From positions 121,788,133 through 121,852,132 of the forward strand of contig OW121853.1 of assembly GCA_933228895.1 (NCBI GenBank): a stretch of DNA of 64,000 nucleotides, written 5' to 3'. This document shows, piece after piece, positions 10,211-22,581 of this stretch; the stretch's first letter is position 1, and every line of letters starts with the position of its first letter. Under the pieces are notes generated by a model. That model had not been told where the DNA came from. It ran no database searches and was given only the letters and a program-made list of their open reading frames with translations. Source of the DNA: Platycnemis pennipes (taxonomy: Eukaryota; Arthropoda; Insecta; Odonata; Platycnemididae). The position numbers and the translations under genes are program-made.

Positions 10211-12465
10211 ACATTCCTTTTCCTGTGCAGCCCTTGGCTTCCCATGAGGACACTCACTCGTAAACTCGACAAATAATCCATAAAAGCTATTTTTTCATCT
10301 AATGAATTGGCACCGATAATTCTTTTATCCTAGTTTCCGTCTTTCTTTCCGTAATTTTGTGACGCTTTTTTTACCTAGCTCTACCCGATTTCTGTCTTAC
10401 AAGACTACCTCCACTAATTTTTACACTCTCTACACACCAATGCAAGTCAGGTAATGATTGCCATCGTCATGCTCTTCCAACAATCACCCCAAAGAGTTGG
10501 GTCTGGATGTATTCTCTTTGAATTAGTGACTTTCAAGATTTTCCCTAAACAGACTTTCGCTCTTACCATCTTCTGACCTTATAAAGTCACACCTATAAAA
10601 TTTATTCATTTACTACCACTAAATAGAGTTTAATATTTCCCCCAAACATACCAAAACAAGGATATTTTTCAAGACGTGTTCTCACCATTTAGGAGATCTG
10701 GAGACAATTTGCTCTTAGGTAGACTAGGGCACCAAATAATCACTCACCTGAAAAGAAAAAATAGTTTCGTCAGATAAACATGAAAAAATCGAGAAAAAAT
10801 ATTTTTTAATTCCCCCATGATACCATTAAATAAAGTTTCCACTTAAACCACAGTTTTATATGAACGGCTACAGTTTGCTCAACTGCAAGTTCGGTTTGCC
10901 CTGGGACAATATGAAACGATGGCTTTAAAAAGATATGCAGAGAGCTTATTCACCACACCTCTATAAAAAACACTGAGTATTGTTGAATATTAATGGGCGT
11001 CAAAAAACTTTGCAGGAATCAAAATTTAAGCGCCTGAATAACTTTTTCAGAGATAGATTCATATTTAGTAGTCACAGAGCGTCGTTCTTCAGTGGCATTT
11101 ATTTTTCTGCGGGAACATAGCAAAGGTGTATGTATTTTTACCTTCAAATGAGTTTACGCGACAGATTCCGAACGAAACCTCAGTCCATTTATTGTTGATG
11201 TGACAAAAGAGACCCTCTACACTTTGAGCATTCAATATCCATGTGAAAAAATGACCTCTGCGACTTGTATTCCGATGGAGTGAACTCCCTACACTACCCA
11301 AGGGCCTGAGGGAGGGAGGGTGGAGTCAGAGACCTCCGTGACATTTGTCTGAGGCTGGGTGATGAATTTTCATGACTGAAAATGTGCGCAGAGGCCGTAT
11401 GAGGGTTCAGAGAGAGGTTTTTTTAAATGCTATCGACCGAGATACTTCACACCAGCTTGAGATGGAAAATTAAACGGGAGAACTATCCATATATCCATAT
11501 CATGGTTTTCTCATGTTTGTATCATATAAAAAAACTATAATTTTAGCATTAATGACTAATGTATTTCATTATATACGAGCATTAATTCTAAAGGCACAAA
11601 TCGTCAAAAACAAACCTTACCATCAAACACATTTATTAAAATAAATTTTAAAGGATTTAAGACATTTGGGGAGGCCTTATCAAACACCTGGGAAATTCAT
11701 TACAAAGTTTGCCCAATTTTTAGAAATTGAGTTGGAAAATAAGTATGATAACAACACGCAGCGTTCAATTTAAGAAAATTATCATCAAATTGTGAGGCAT
11801 AACATATCTTTAAACCTTGGGATAGCTGAACTTAGTAAATCGGTGAGTTGCTGATCTGCGTGAAACCAATTTTTTTAAATACATATTCTCGTCATTTCGT
11901 GATAATTATGAATTCCATATGTTATGTCTGAGAAGAGCTTCATATCCTATTATTTCTGGTACCTTAAGGATGATCCCAGAATATATGCCCTTTGGATCAT
12001 AGACTGGGCAGAATTACGGAGAGAGAAACAGTAGTAGAAAAAAAGAGAGGAGAGACGGAGGCAGAAGAAGAGTAGGCCATGAAATGGGAAGGAGTTGTTC
12101 ATTGGGGAATCCGAGCAACGGATGAAAGGAGATGAGACGCTCAGAACGGGAGGCTGAGATAGCTTTCTCTGGGCAAGCGACTGAAAGGGAAGGGCTGACT
12201 GGACTATCCGAAGAGGAATAAAAAGGATTAGGGAGTGAACAAAGGAACTGAACATCGTGCCAAATGTGTCGTTCATTCGTCGCTAAACTGCGAAGGAAGT
12301 ACATAGAGCAAGACTGGTGACGGTCATCAGGCATTTTGGATCCTTCTCGTGTGCCGTCGCTATCTTTGCCATTAAGACATAATCATCCAGGGGTGTCGTA
12401 CTCCTTGTAACAATCTTTACTACAAGCTTTACCCACAAATATTTAGGAAATGAACTATTAAAAAA
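10211..12465. other. Intergenic, no supported gene
   Basis: A long unannotated stretch. Positions 12010-12240 are purine-rich, which produces long overlapping minus-strand frames with Ser/Leu/Phe bias. I found no domain. The sequence just upstream of 12470 does not read as RT, so the element that follows is truncated there. Confidence 0.4.
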
Positions 12466-13078
12466 ATGTTTAAGAGTGGAAATCACGTTTGCACACTCAT
12501 AAGTGCAGTGTTTCTCATTTGTAAGAAAAAAGTCGGATACTGTTCAGTAATTTGGAACCCGAATTTTTTGAAATATGATGTAATGATGGAGAGAGTCCAA
12601 AAAATATTTGTGAGACTAATGTATTACGTACGCCACAATGTCTATTCCATGTTTAATAATTATGCAGATTATAAAGATATGTTGGAAGAATTCAACCTGC
12701 AAACATTGAGCGAAAGAAGAATCATAAGCGATTTATTTTCCTGCACGGTAAAATTAATAAATGTAATTCCGTGGTATTAGTTGGGAAATTAAATTTTGTC
12801 CCCGGCAAAAAAGGGAGGCAAAAAAGAAGCACTTCCTATGTAAGACATGTTAATAGTAACTATTGTATGAATTCACCGCCAAACAGAATATCTATTTCAT
12901 ACAATACCCTTTCTATAGAACTAAATATCAACATATCAAAGGAAATGTTTCGCAAGGATATATTGTCAATGTTGGTGAAATTGTAAAATTGGTACAGAAT
13001 TTGTATGTAACACTCAGCCAGTACCCACCCAACATGCACAGCTCACTGTTGTATTGTAATTACGATTTAACTGTGTAA
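12466..13078 (+). pseudogene. Non-LTR retrotransposon RT C-terminus
   Basis: Translation from 12466 gives an RT thumb region: VGYCSVIWNP, then MMERVQKIFVRLMY, YKDMLEEFNLQTLSERRI and DLFSCTVKLIN. This is the conserved LEYCS.IW.P..., .ERVQ..F.R... block of jockey/CR1-like elements. One frameshift later (from 12771) it continues KKGRQKRSTSYVRHVNSNYCMNSPPNRIS..YN.L, the usual C-terminal SP.NR...YN ending, and stops near 12986. The copy is 5'-truncated at about 12470. Its 3' end runs into the AAATA repeat at 13130. Confidence 0.8.
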
Positions 13079-13127
13079 TTGTTTTACCCTATCATTGTTT
13101 TTCATGTTGAGTGAACTAAAAATTATT

Positions 13128-13326
13128 AAATAAATACATTAAATAAATAAAACAAATAAAATAAATAAAATAAATAAGATAAATAAAATAAATGAAATAA
13201 ATAAAATAAATAACATATATAAAATAAATAAAATAAATACAATAAATACAATAAATACAATAAATAAAATGAATAAAATAAATATAATGAATAAAATGAA
13301 TAAAATAAATAAAATAAATAAAATAA
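13128..13326 (+). repeat. (AAATA)n / AAATAAAAT microsatellite, probably an expanded retrotransposon tail
   Basis: About 200 bp of imperfect AAATA/AAATAAAAT repeats directly follow the 3' end of the RT remnant at 12466-13078. Interruptions are ATAC, ATGA and AGAT variants. Because it begins exactly where that element's 3' tail should be, I read it as tail sequence that later expanded. The Ile/Phe/Tyr-rich minus-strand frames through it are repeat artefacts. Confidence 0.9.
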
Positions 13327-15183
13327 GATAAGGCGAACACGCTTGTATTGTAAAGTATCCGTGAAATTGCCACTACGCTCAACCATAACCATAATTTGTG
13401 TAGGGTGAGAGTGGCCGATAATATTTTAGGTTGATGGAGTTACCGCATTAAAAAAATCGTGAACTATTCTACAACCTAATGAGTTTAAAATCTTGTCACA
13501 GATCCCAGGAGAAGAGAGGAAAAATTCTTTATTCATTTCGAAGCAGAACACTGGTGCTCCCGGATATCATGGCAGCGCGGCTTCGGGAGGCGTCGCGAAA
13601 CCGCTCGTCGTCCTCTCGCGCAGATTTTCACACCACACGCACGCAAATATGGCTCCGCGTCAACCTTTCGATGGCTCCCTTGGCAGCGCTTAAGGCCGCT
13701 TTACAACAGTTTCCAGTCGGGTGGTGAGGGAAGTGAGCAAGTAACTCGCTCCAAGTGAAGGCCGGCAAGTGCCGAAGCAAGCGGAGCCAAGGCGTGAGGC
13801 AATTTCGGGTCGCAAATGAAGGGTCCGAGTGGTTTGTTAAACATACGGAAAAGTAAACAAAAAAATGACGCGCGAAAAAAACTTCAAGTCAAGTCAAAAA
13901 ATGTTTATTTTCCTCAATAACAATTAAACTAATATATAATAACAATAACAAATGATAATAAATTAACAATATTGGGGAGCCTTTGTGTGGAATCACGGAT
14001 GCATATTTCGCGTTATCGCAATCGTTATCGTTAACGCTTACCCCCTAGAGTGGCGCAGGGTTAACAATAACAGTCTATAAAATTCGCTCCACTGATTTTG
14101 ATAAGCGATTTGAAATGCTTTATGAAAAATGAAGAACGGAAATCACGTTCTCTCTGAAATAAGTTAAATCAAAAATAAACGATAACGCTAGCGTACGCCT
14201 TATGAAGATCCATGATCAAGGCCCTGTTCTGGGATTTGTTTATCCACATCAGGGTTTAGTGCTTTTTGATGGTTGACGGTTTGGATGGTTGACGGTTTGG
14301 ATGGTTGACAAAAAAAACTTTGTGTCGCGCACATTCTATGTTGTACCTCCAACCGCATTACCCGTTCCACCGACTCCTATCATATTCCTACCACTTCCCC
14401 GTTTGTCCTTATTTCCTCCTACTTTACCCTTTTCATTCCTCTCAACGCCCACACCCCTGAACCTAACCGTATTTTAATAATATTTCCCTAAGAACCCACA
14501 TTTGGTGCCAATCAATGAATGCCTGGCCCAAAATCCAACTGCTCACTAGTCTTCCCTTTTTTTTCCATATCCTACAAGGCAAGTGCCGGCAACTAAATGA
14601 CGCCCTAACTAACATTAATCCTGCTAAGCTAAAAATACCCTCACTAGAATAGTTGATAGGCAATTCATCCAATCACCTTCAACACACAATCTAGGAATCT
14701 GAATAGCGCAAGTTGATCTTGTGTCGCCCGACTTTCCAGTTTAATCTGGACTTCTTTGTTCTGAAAAAGTATTGCTGTAGATTCCTCATGATTTATCTAC
14801 ATTAACACTGTTTGTTTAATGCATCTGATACCATTCATAAGCCAACGCTTGACCTGTTTAAAAGAAAATGAGCATCCCCAAACTTTACCGACTTTATCAT
14901 ATTCCCCCTATCTTTGTCCCATCATGATGTTCTTCCCAGCCCTCCGTCACCATTTTCGCGCAATAAATATTAAAAAGTGACACTGATAATCATCAGGCCA
15001 ATTTAACACCTAGTCCTAATCTCCGCCCAATCGGATTCCACATTCCTCACCCGTGCTTGCGATTTCTGGACCACGCATATATTTTGGATGCCTATTTTTT
15101 CTCCGCTATGGTTACGCAAAATATGCGCGAACTTCGCCTTCTTTGTCGCGCGTCTTCTCCAAAATTTAAGTCACTGCTCACAA
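13327..15183. other. Intergenic, with a GC-richer patch and a small tandem repeat
   Basis: Positions 13550-13800 are GC-richer with open frames but no recognisable domain. At 14268-14309 a 16-bp unit (GATGGTTGACGGTTTG) is repeated 2.6 times. Otherwise no gene or element is supported. Confidence 0.45.
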
Positions 15184-15720
15184 ATGGGGTATTTTAGCAT
15201 ATTTATTTTTATTTCCGAATATGTTAGAGTTTGTAAAATAAAAAGACACGTATTTTTCCGTTTTTTTGATCCGTCAATTATTTCTCGAGTTATAAGCGGC
15301 GAAAAACTGATGTTTTTAACCATTTCGGAAAAGTGGGTGTGGTGCAACCTCTGACGTATATCGACTTCGTGCAATCGCAACTGAGCCCGCGAAGCTATTT
15401 CGCCTTATCGCAAAGGGGGGGACACAGCTGGCTCTCCCAATGGGAGCAGTTGCGACAGCATCTGTGAAAGCAGACCTTCCGAGAACCCCCTCCACTCCTT
15501 ACCCTTCCCCTAAAAGCAGTCAAGGACGGGAGTAAAATGACGTCAATGTTATCACAGCAGCTTTTTCGGTGGGCGTCACCTTTTGCTAATTTTAATTTTT
15601 GATTTATGAGTGAATCGTTGTGGTTAGAAGATAAATTTTTTCACTAAAATTATTTTTTCGTTTCCACCTAACAATTTCGTGCACAAAATTGCGATTTCGG
15701 TTCCGAGTAAACGCCCCCAT
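15184..15720 (-). mobile_element. Family C TIR element (MITE-like), copy 3
   Basis: A minus-strand copy of 537 bp. On the plus strand it starts ATGGGGTATTTTAGCATA and ends GAGTAAACGCCCCCAT. The left terminus has lost the CGTTTAC part of the TIR. The interior is the same as the other copies in reverse (TTTCCGTTTTTTTGATCC, CCATTTCGGAAAAGTGGG, CCTTCCGAGAACC, AAAATGACGTCAA). Flanks are AA and TG, so no TA duplication survives. Confidence 0.87.
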
Positions 15721-16949
15721 TGGAAGCAGACTGGAACAAGTTGCGCCCCATTTTCATTGCATACCAACTGTCCTAAGGAAAACCAAACTTGAGATCGCCG
15801 AGTCGCAGCACGGTAGCCAAGTACGCAGGGGATATCCATTAACACACGTATGCTAAGCAATTAGCAGGCTACCCGGCCGTCCTCTCTTGTCAGTTGGCGA
15901 TCTGCAAGGGGCAGGAGCCGACCTCGATGACGGTCGAAGTAACGAGCGCACAAAGTCGGCGCGCAGAAGAACCAACGACAACTGACCTCCCCGCAAGGGC
16001 AAAACGAAAAGGCCGGCGAGAAAGGCGGGGGTCACTGCTGACCGCCGCTTTTGACCCAGCGGCGCTGCAGGTCGGAAGAGATGGGGAGATGGCGAAGGAG
16101 AACAAAAGGAGCGAATAGAACGAGCTCGCGAACAACTGAAATATATTAAACAACGAACGAGGGAGCTCTTTATCTGGTGTTATTTTTTCTGTAAAAAAAT
16201 CAGGTTGGAATAAAATGCTGCCGTATTTAAGCGCTGAGTTTTGTCCCTTTATCTCAAGCACTTATCCGCTGGGTAATGGGGGAAATATTTGCCGCTATGC
16301 AGTTCGTAATTGTCCTACTCCCTCCACAATCCCCGCGCCCCCCCCCCTTCCACCTACAATTCTAACGACCGCCAGACCCGGTAAAAAGTTTTCGAAAAAT
16401 GTAAGCTCAAAAGAAATCCGCTCTGGAAATGCTCCTCAATGCCCCTTTCTCCTCTCTTCTTTCATCCCCTTCTCCAGGGCCTCACACTTGACCCAAATGA
16501 TGTCACTCGCAGAGATTTTTATCCCCTACAAAAGACGAGCGCTCCCCAAGATATGTTTTAGCCTTATTCTCATACAATCTCCTAATGGGAAAGCGCAAGG
16601 CACTTGAAGAAAACTGAGTATAGAGGCCCTTCAAATACAATGAACGATAAAAAAAACAAGCCAACACTTAAACGTATAAACTAGTTGCACTTGCTAATAG
16701 CGAAAATTCGCGTTCAAAAAATTGTAAGATCTTCAGGATATAATAATGTTATTCTTACAAACTCTAGATGACGTCTGAGATAAAAAACATTTTCCGGCAG
16801 CAAAAATGTCAACGTTTACAAATCTAATACCATTTCAAGTTATCATTTCACTGAGATCGGATAGCGCCAGACATCGTCCTCATTGGATACACCCTCTTCT
16901 AGTAAGTTTGCTTCGTTGCTAATGTTTTTCTTTCACGTGTTTTTCCATT
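15721..16949. other. Intergenic, GC-richer around 15870-16090
   Basis: Frames of 74-130 codons overlap on both strands, which is typical of GC-rich noncoding DNA. I recognise no domain. A C-rich run lies near 16340. Nothing else is supported. Confidence 0.4.
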
Positions 16950-17000
16950 TTCACACCCTCGCGGTGGCTTGCAGGGTATCGTGCAGATGTAGATGTAGAT
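16950..17000 (+). repeat. Family A retrotransposon 3' tail fragment
   Basis: TCACACCCTCGCGGTGGCTTGCAGGG..TCGTGCAGATGTAGATGTAGAT is the terminal part of family A without its RT. It is either an extremely 5'-truncated insertion or a remnant. Confidence 0.75.
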
Positions 17001-17089
17001 TAAATACAGCGTTTCACGTAGGGACTTTTGGCCCGGTGGACAATCCAATAGCAATACGAGCCTCCAGAAGACCCCCGTCCACCCCTCCA

Positions 17090-17660
17090 TTTCATTTTAT
17101 TTATAGCACAACGCCGCTTAGCTACGGTGTACGTGGAAGGAGGGGTTTGGTGATTGCGTACACAAAACACGCATGGGTAATACATATACATGGAAAGGAA
17201 AGGGAAACTTATTAGCCTAATCACATGTTATGAAGACAGTCTTTTTAAATTGGGACAGAGATTGAAGTTTCTTTAAATCATCAGGTAAGGGGTTCCAGAG
17301 TTTTGCACCGGCAACCTGAAATGAATTTGTGAAGGTTTCAGTGCCGTGTCCTGGGTAGTATAGATATGGGGATGAGGATCTTGTAACTACTGTAAGAACA
17401 GATGTTGTGACTGGGAAGAGTTTTAGGTGGTATTCAGGTTGCTTCTTATGGAAAAGCGAGTAGAGGGATGTGACCAGTAGGTACGTTCGACGTGAATTTG
17501 TTGAAAGCCATCCAAGCTGCCGGAGAGAAGGGGAGATACATTCATCACGCCGGAGATCGAATATAAATCTACCACATGAATTCAGTGTCTCTTTAGTTGT
17601 AAATTCTGTTTATAGAAGGTCGTTAAATACCAGGGAGCAGTAGTCAAGATTAAAAAACAC
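17090..17660 (-). pseudogene. Non-LTR retrotransposon RT C-terminus, nearly open
   Basis: Minus-strand translation from about 17655 to the stop at 17217-17219 runs for about 145 codons with a single internal stop (TAA, complement at 17610-17612). In order it shows LDYCSLVFNDLL, SCGRFIFDLRRDECISP, LRQLGWLSTNSRRTYLLVTSLYSLF, PEYHLKLF, ETFTNSFQVAGAKLWNPLPDDLKKLQSLSQFKK. This is the standard thumb/C-terminal region of jockey-like RTs, including SF..A.KLWN.LP. The 3' part ends in an A-rich tail (TTTTATTTATAG, plus strand, near 17093-17104). It is the best-preserved RT stretch in the window. Confidence 0.85.
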
Positions 17661-17715
17661 TAAAGTGGAGATATGGTGCTATCATATGTTCATAGGAAGT
17701 AAATTTCTAATTAAG

Positions 17716-17984
17716 TTAGGGCGATAACGTAAATAAATTCACTTTGTAAAATTCCACAGATGTATTAAAACCGACCTAGGTTTCGACTTTCACTGTCATT
17801 ATCAACCTTCATTAGTTACAGAGTCATTATCAATAGACCTTGATAACGACTGTGTAATTCAAAACCTAGATCGGTTTTAATACATCTGTGGAATTTTACA
17901 AAGTGAATTTATTTACGTTATCAATATGTGGTTCCACGAAGTCAAGCCTAGCAATTTGTTACATATTCGTGTGGTTGGGGCGAT
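17716..17984. mobile_element. Short palindromic PLE-derived insertion, family 1 copy a
   Basis: Two arms of about 83 bp (17723-17805 and 17839-17923) are inverted repeats. Each carries TCACTTTGTAAAATTCCACAG, GTATTAAAACCGA and the motif TTGATAATGAC..GTCGAAACCTAGGTCGG (the right-hand copy is decayed). After the right arm comes an asymmetric tail, GTGGTTCCACGAAGTCAAGC. Flanks TTAGGGCGAT (17716-17725) and TTGGGGCGAT (17975-17984) look like a 10-bp TSD with one mismatch. There is no protein. The 3' arm and tail match the 3' end of the GIY-YIG element remnant at 31210-31300, so I infer a non-autonomous Penelope-like derivative. Confidence 0.75.
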
Positions 17985-20555
17985 TATGTCGTGAGAATTC
18001 GGTGGGCAGAACAAGATTGAATATAAATCTACCACATGCGAACGAAGGGCGGAAAATAGTACATGTGGCCACGCGTGAGCTCGGTCAGCGAAATAGTTAC
18101 GCCATTCCGAGAATAAAATCAATAGTCACATATTTTACATTACCGACATGGGAGACGCGTCCTGATGCGAATGTCGTTATTAGCAGTCTCTTTCATTAGC
18201 AACAAAAAATAATAATAATAACAAAAACAACCGTTAATGTTTGCTTTGACATCACGGGCGTGGAAGCAGGGAGATAGAGAGGTGTCGCATTTAAAAAAAA
18301 GACATCACGACACGGAGAATGTGTGACGGGTCGCGCTCTCTCGAATGTGTGAAGAAATAAATGTGAATGAATGCCATCATGAATTCAACGCTAAAAATTT
18401 ATCCGGGCGCCATAGCATACCTTGGCAAGGGTATGTTATGGCCAGGTACGGTGCCAGCCGACGTAAACCCATGAATATATCTGCATCAAATAAAGGGGAC
18501 AGCGGTTTTGGATGCGTCGGCGATCAAAGAATTAACATTAATCCAGAGGGAATATTTTTAAAAAAAATCCACTCGACACAGATATAGACGATGAAAGGGT
18601 ATGCACGCATAAAAGTATCATGAGTAAAAGCGCGGGATGAACATCGTAAGTTAAACATGGAAGAGGAGGATAAGGGCATTGAATATTGAACGCGAACACT
18701 CGGTATCACGACCAGCGGCTATGATGACGTCATGATTCATGGCAGATCACCATTATTTACGCGAATGTCTGCAGATAAAATTCTCTTCTCGAGGGAATAA
18801 CAGGTTATTTTTGTTTATTTATATTTTGTTTGCATTATGCTTTTAAGCAGTGGCCTTCATTTGAATATAAAGTAATATTGTACTCATTAACACGTTCTGA
18901 TAAGGCGGAGGTTGGGTACATTTTGACCAGAAAGTGAAGTTTCAGCAACATATTTTGACGTTGTCATGAGGAAAGCGATCATTTTGTTTCCACTCTTTTC
19001 ACTTCAAAAAATGCTCACTTTTTGCCCAAATGTAGATAGTCATATCCTCCCATCGTTGGGGTCGACCAAAAGGGCTGCATTAATCCAGCAGCCATTGAAA
19101 TCGCTCTCAGACCAAGAGCGAACCCTCTGCTACGAGGTAAGGCAGAGCACTTCTCTGCCAACACACGGAACTCGGCACATTAATCAGAGCAGCCATTAGA
19201 ACGGATCGAAACACCAGATGCCCGCCGTTCAAGGGGACAAAAAAAACACTACCGCCGAGCGCCACAAATTTATTGTTTTTGCGAGGCGATCGTGGATCAT
19301 TAACACGTACACCCTTCATCTTTCACCGCAGGCTTTCAAACCAGAGAGCCGTGTTTCTCCACAACTTCCCTCTCTTCATTACCTCGGCGGCGATGGCCAA
19401 GCGCAAATGACGACAGTGCTCTGCGTCAAAGGCATACTAGTCTCCTTTCTGCGGTAAGGGCCGCTTCAGAAACGAAAGACTGAAGGACGCAGGAGCACCA
19501 ACGTACCAATGAACGTACCCTTCAACTTCAGCTAGAATCAACGATTCCCTCCTTGGGAACCCTTTGAAATGAAAGTTGCCTAAAGTCATGAGTATTAAAT
19601 ACTCAATTTTTTAATTTTATACGCATAGATATTTCTAATTACATACATAATATATTATATGTATACACATAATATAAGCATGTAGACAGCAAATAACATA
19701 GCATCAATTCATGGAGACAATTTTCTCAAATATATTGTCGATACTAGGATACTGATCAAGTAGGTATATTCTTTCTTCCACTTGGATTAACATTCATAGA
19801 CCCCAGACTTATGTCCTTGACTCCGCTGGACTTTTTTTAGGGGTTTTTCTCCATGCATTTAGGTGTCGCTTATTAATATTTTTGAATATTATAAGTGTTT
19901 TTTACGCTTCAGTTTCACTCTTGATTGTTTTACAAAGTGATTATGGTCTTAATTATGAAGATTTCCGTTTTTCAATGTAATAAATGACGAAGGTCATAAC
20001 ACCTTAGTATCAATCTAAAAAAAACTTCATTGCAGTAAAACTGGTTTACTGAACACAATTGTATTAAAATGTAAAACACAGCACTTCATCATAAAAAGTC
20101 ATAGTGTATTAGGAAAGAATAATCTGCTGACCAAACCCTTTATGGTGAAAAATCGGTTGTTCTGGAGAACAAGTCATATTTGCTGGTTAGTGCAAAAATC
20201 GCCTTTTAAGGTAAATACCTATTACGGTACCAACTTTTTTTCTGCGTTTTTCTTTTGTTAGGATAAAATAATTAAAATTAAATATCTAACTTATCTCTTA
20301 ACATATCAGAGAGAAAACAAAAAAGAATCGTGTACAGAAAACAAGCATTTTCTTCTCTATCTCTTTACTAGCGATAAATTGCTTTTGGCGGTTTGTAACA
20401 TTTTTTTAAGCATAAACCAGACCTAAATGACATAATTATGACGTAACGTTGACGGAATAAGGAAAACTGAATCGCTAAATTGACACAAACAGTAAAGTAA
20501 TATGTATTACCAAAAAAAGGATCAAAATCTAGAGTTTTGTAAAATCTTGTACTCT
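17985..20555. other. Intergenic, no supported gene; one hairpin
   Basis: A 12-bp inverted repeat with one G-T pair, CCATAGCATACC / GGTATGTTATGG, forms a hairpin with an 8-nt loop at 18410-18441. The 20-bp string from 18021 (GAATATAAATCTACCACATG) also occurs at 17566-17585 in the RT remnant. No other feature is supported. Confidence 0.4.
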
Positions 20556-22174
20556 TAGGTTTCCTCACATTTCTTGCAAACCCTTATTTCACCTTGACAT
20601 TTACCAGACACACGTTTTTGGCATTTGTGACATCACTTCCTTGTTTTGTTTACAAAGTTGGATTTGGCATTGTTTGCGACCAACTAAGTCAAAAGGAACG
20701 ACTTCTGCGACATTTGGCGTAATTCTACTGTCCTCATATGGTTTTCATATTTCTTGCACAACTTTCCAAATGAACGATTTACGTGAGATTTTTGGTGACA
20801 GACTAATTTGTACAAGGAATAAGCATTGATCAGAGTTAGATCTAGAATATTATAGAAAATATGCATAGGCCATCGCCACGTGTTAGCTCGCACACTGTAT
20901 TTACAAGTCATTTGGTCAACAGGGTCGACTCCACATTCGTTTTTATTGTAATAAAGTACAGTTTCCGGTATCTTTTTTGTCTCTGCGTCGATTTGTGCAC
21001 CGGGGTACATAGTCTGTCTGGGTGATATATTCGTTCTCATACATAACAACGCTAAAACGGCATCTTTAGGTTTTTTCAAAAAAGACGGTACATCCCTCCT
21101 GTTTCGATTTCGCGTACCTACAAGGGTAGTTTTATTTTTCCTGAGGTCTTCGCGTTTCTGCCCTTGTTTAGGAAAGGCTGTACAAGACGTTTGATAATAT
21201 TTTCGCCAAAGCCTTCTGTGCTTTCCGTTCCTTCATTCTCGCTTAGGTACGGAATAGCATTGACCACGTATTTGATGTTTTTGTCGGTAACAATACAAAA
21301 TGTAATGCCAAGCTTGTACGGTATTTTCGCCATTATAGCGAAAATGGGCACCTGCATTTCGTTGGATGAAGCTGCTCATCGACGGTAATACTCTCGCCAG
21401 GTTTGTGGCATCCTAAATAATTGTCAACAAGCTTATTCTAAATTTATCGGTTTGTTTACAATGGCCACATTTGTCTTTGTTTCTAGGCGTGAAAATTTGA
21501 AGATTTCGTTGAACCAATCTCATTGTCATCGAAAACAATGGTTGGTCCCATTGCTTGTGCCACATATCATTTACACGGGTTGATTGAGCTACAATACCCC
21601 ACGTGCATATAAGATAGAAAGGAACGCATGGGAATTTGGATAAAAGGCGCTGTTGTAAATATCTTTCTCTAAATGCTGCTTAGCATAGCCGGTGGATCCC
21701 ATGTTTTCTTTGGTATAATTATCGCAAAATTATGAGATTAAAAAGGAGTGCGTCAGTAACCGAATTTTACAATTAGTATCGTAGTCGTATTACAGCAGAA
21801 AATACCGTATTACAGCAAGTAATAACCGAACAGTAAGAAAAAATTTAAATAAATAAGTGGGGATTAGGACAACATGACAGTTAAATACAATTTAACTTAG
21901 GGTACAGGACAAAAAATCTTAAATATCACTAAATTTCGCAAAAAGCCTAAAGACACAATAGCGGTCAATTTACCGCTCGCCAACCTTTTAGGTAGACTCG
22001 CTTGTTACTCGGCAACCATATTTATTATTTTCGTAATATTTTACTGGGTAGTTTCACACCCTAAAGTCAGTTAGGTCAGTTAATATCAATCTCATGCAAA
22101 AATAAGTTTTACGAGTTAGCGCATATCATATACCCAAACGGCCAATTGACCTCTATCCGGCATTCTAGTGTTAA
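20556..22174 (-). pseudogene. piggyBac-type transposase relic
   Basis: On the minus strand, from about 21700 to 20556, pieces of a DDE_Tnp_1_7-type transposase appear in order. First is VNDMWHKQWDQPLFSMTMRL (near 21590-21530). Then KPGESITVDEQLHPTKCRCPF (near 21400-21350), with the first catalytic Asp in VDEQ. After a frameshift come KYVVNAIPYLSENEGTE and FGENIIKRLVQPFLNKG. Then RNRNRRDVPSF, IPETVLYYNKNECGVDPVDQM, RRWPMHIFYNILDLTLINAYSLY in variant form (RANTWRWPM), and a C-terminal CHKC..KCQGEIRVCKKCE zinc-binding motif. The segment with the second catalytic Asp (DN.F.S) is missing between NKGRN and the RNRRDVP part. The right end may be CACTAGAATGCCGG (minus strand) abutting TTAA at 22171-22174. 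No left terminus was found. Confidence 0.88.
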
Positions 22175-22581
22175 TTGCTATATTTCCATATAATTTACCA
22201 AAATCCTATATTTCTTGCAGGGGTGTTGTGATGCGTTCAATGATATCTACAGGGATGGAAACAGATCACAGCTTAAAACTTAACCTCGTCAAAATCACTT
22301 CGAAACTACCTCTCATACCATGATTACTATCCCAACAATTTCATCGGTCTTAATTAACACTTCTACGGCGCGAATATTAAAAAGGGCAGCTGAGAATAAT
22401 CAACTCAATTCCTAACCTATCTACTACTGAGCAACGCCGATAAACATATTGATACACGTATAAATATCTAAAAACACATATGTACAAAAAATTAATTAAT
22501 ATTAAGTTGAGGACACACTCGTAAAAGGTACCTACTTGTAGTAGAAATAACCATCATATTAAAATAGAGAAGTTTTAAACA
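22175..22581. other. Spacer between the piggyBac and mariner relics
   Basis: AT-rich, with nothing recognisable. Confidence 0.4.

Noticed and set aside
12014..12334. Two overlapping ~107-codon minus-strand frames
   Set aside because: Purine-rich plus strand gives Ser/Leu/Phe-rich frames; no domain.
13116..13392. 88-codon Ile/Phe/Tyr-rich minus-strand frames resembling membrane proteins
   Set aside because: Direct translation of the AAATA microsatellite.
17566..18040. 20-bp direct repeat GAATATAAATCTACCACATG at 17566 and 18021 as a TSD of the palindromic element
   Set aside because: It lies far outside the palindrome ends, and one copy is internal to the RT reading frame; the 10-bp pair at 17716/17975 fits better.
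18410..18441. Possible microRNA hairpin
   Set aside because: Stem of only 12 bp and no extended pairing outside it.
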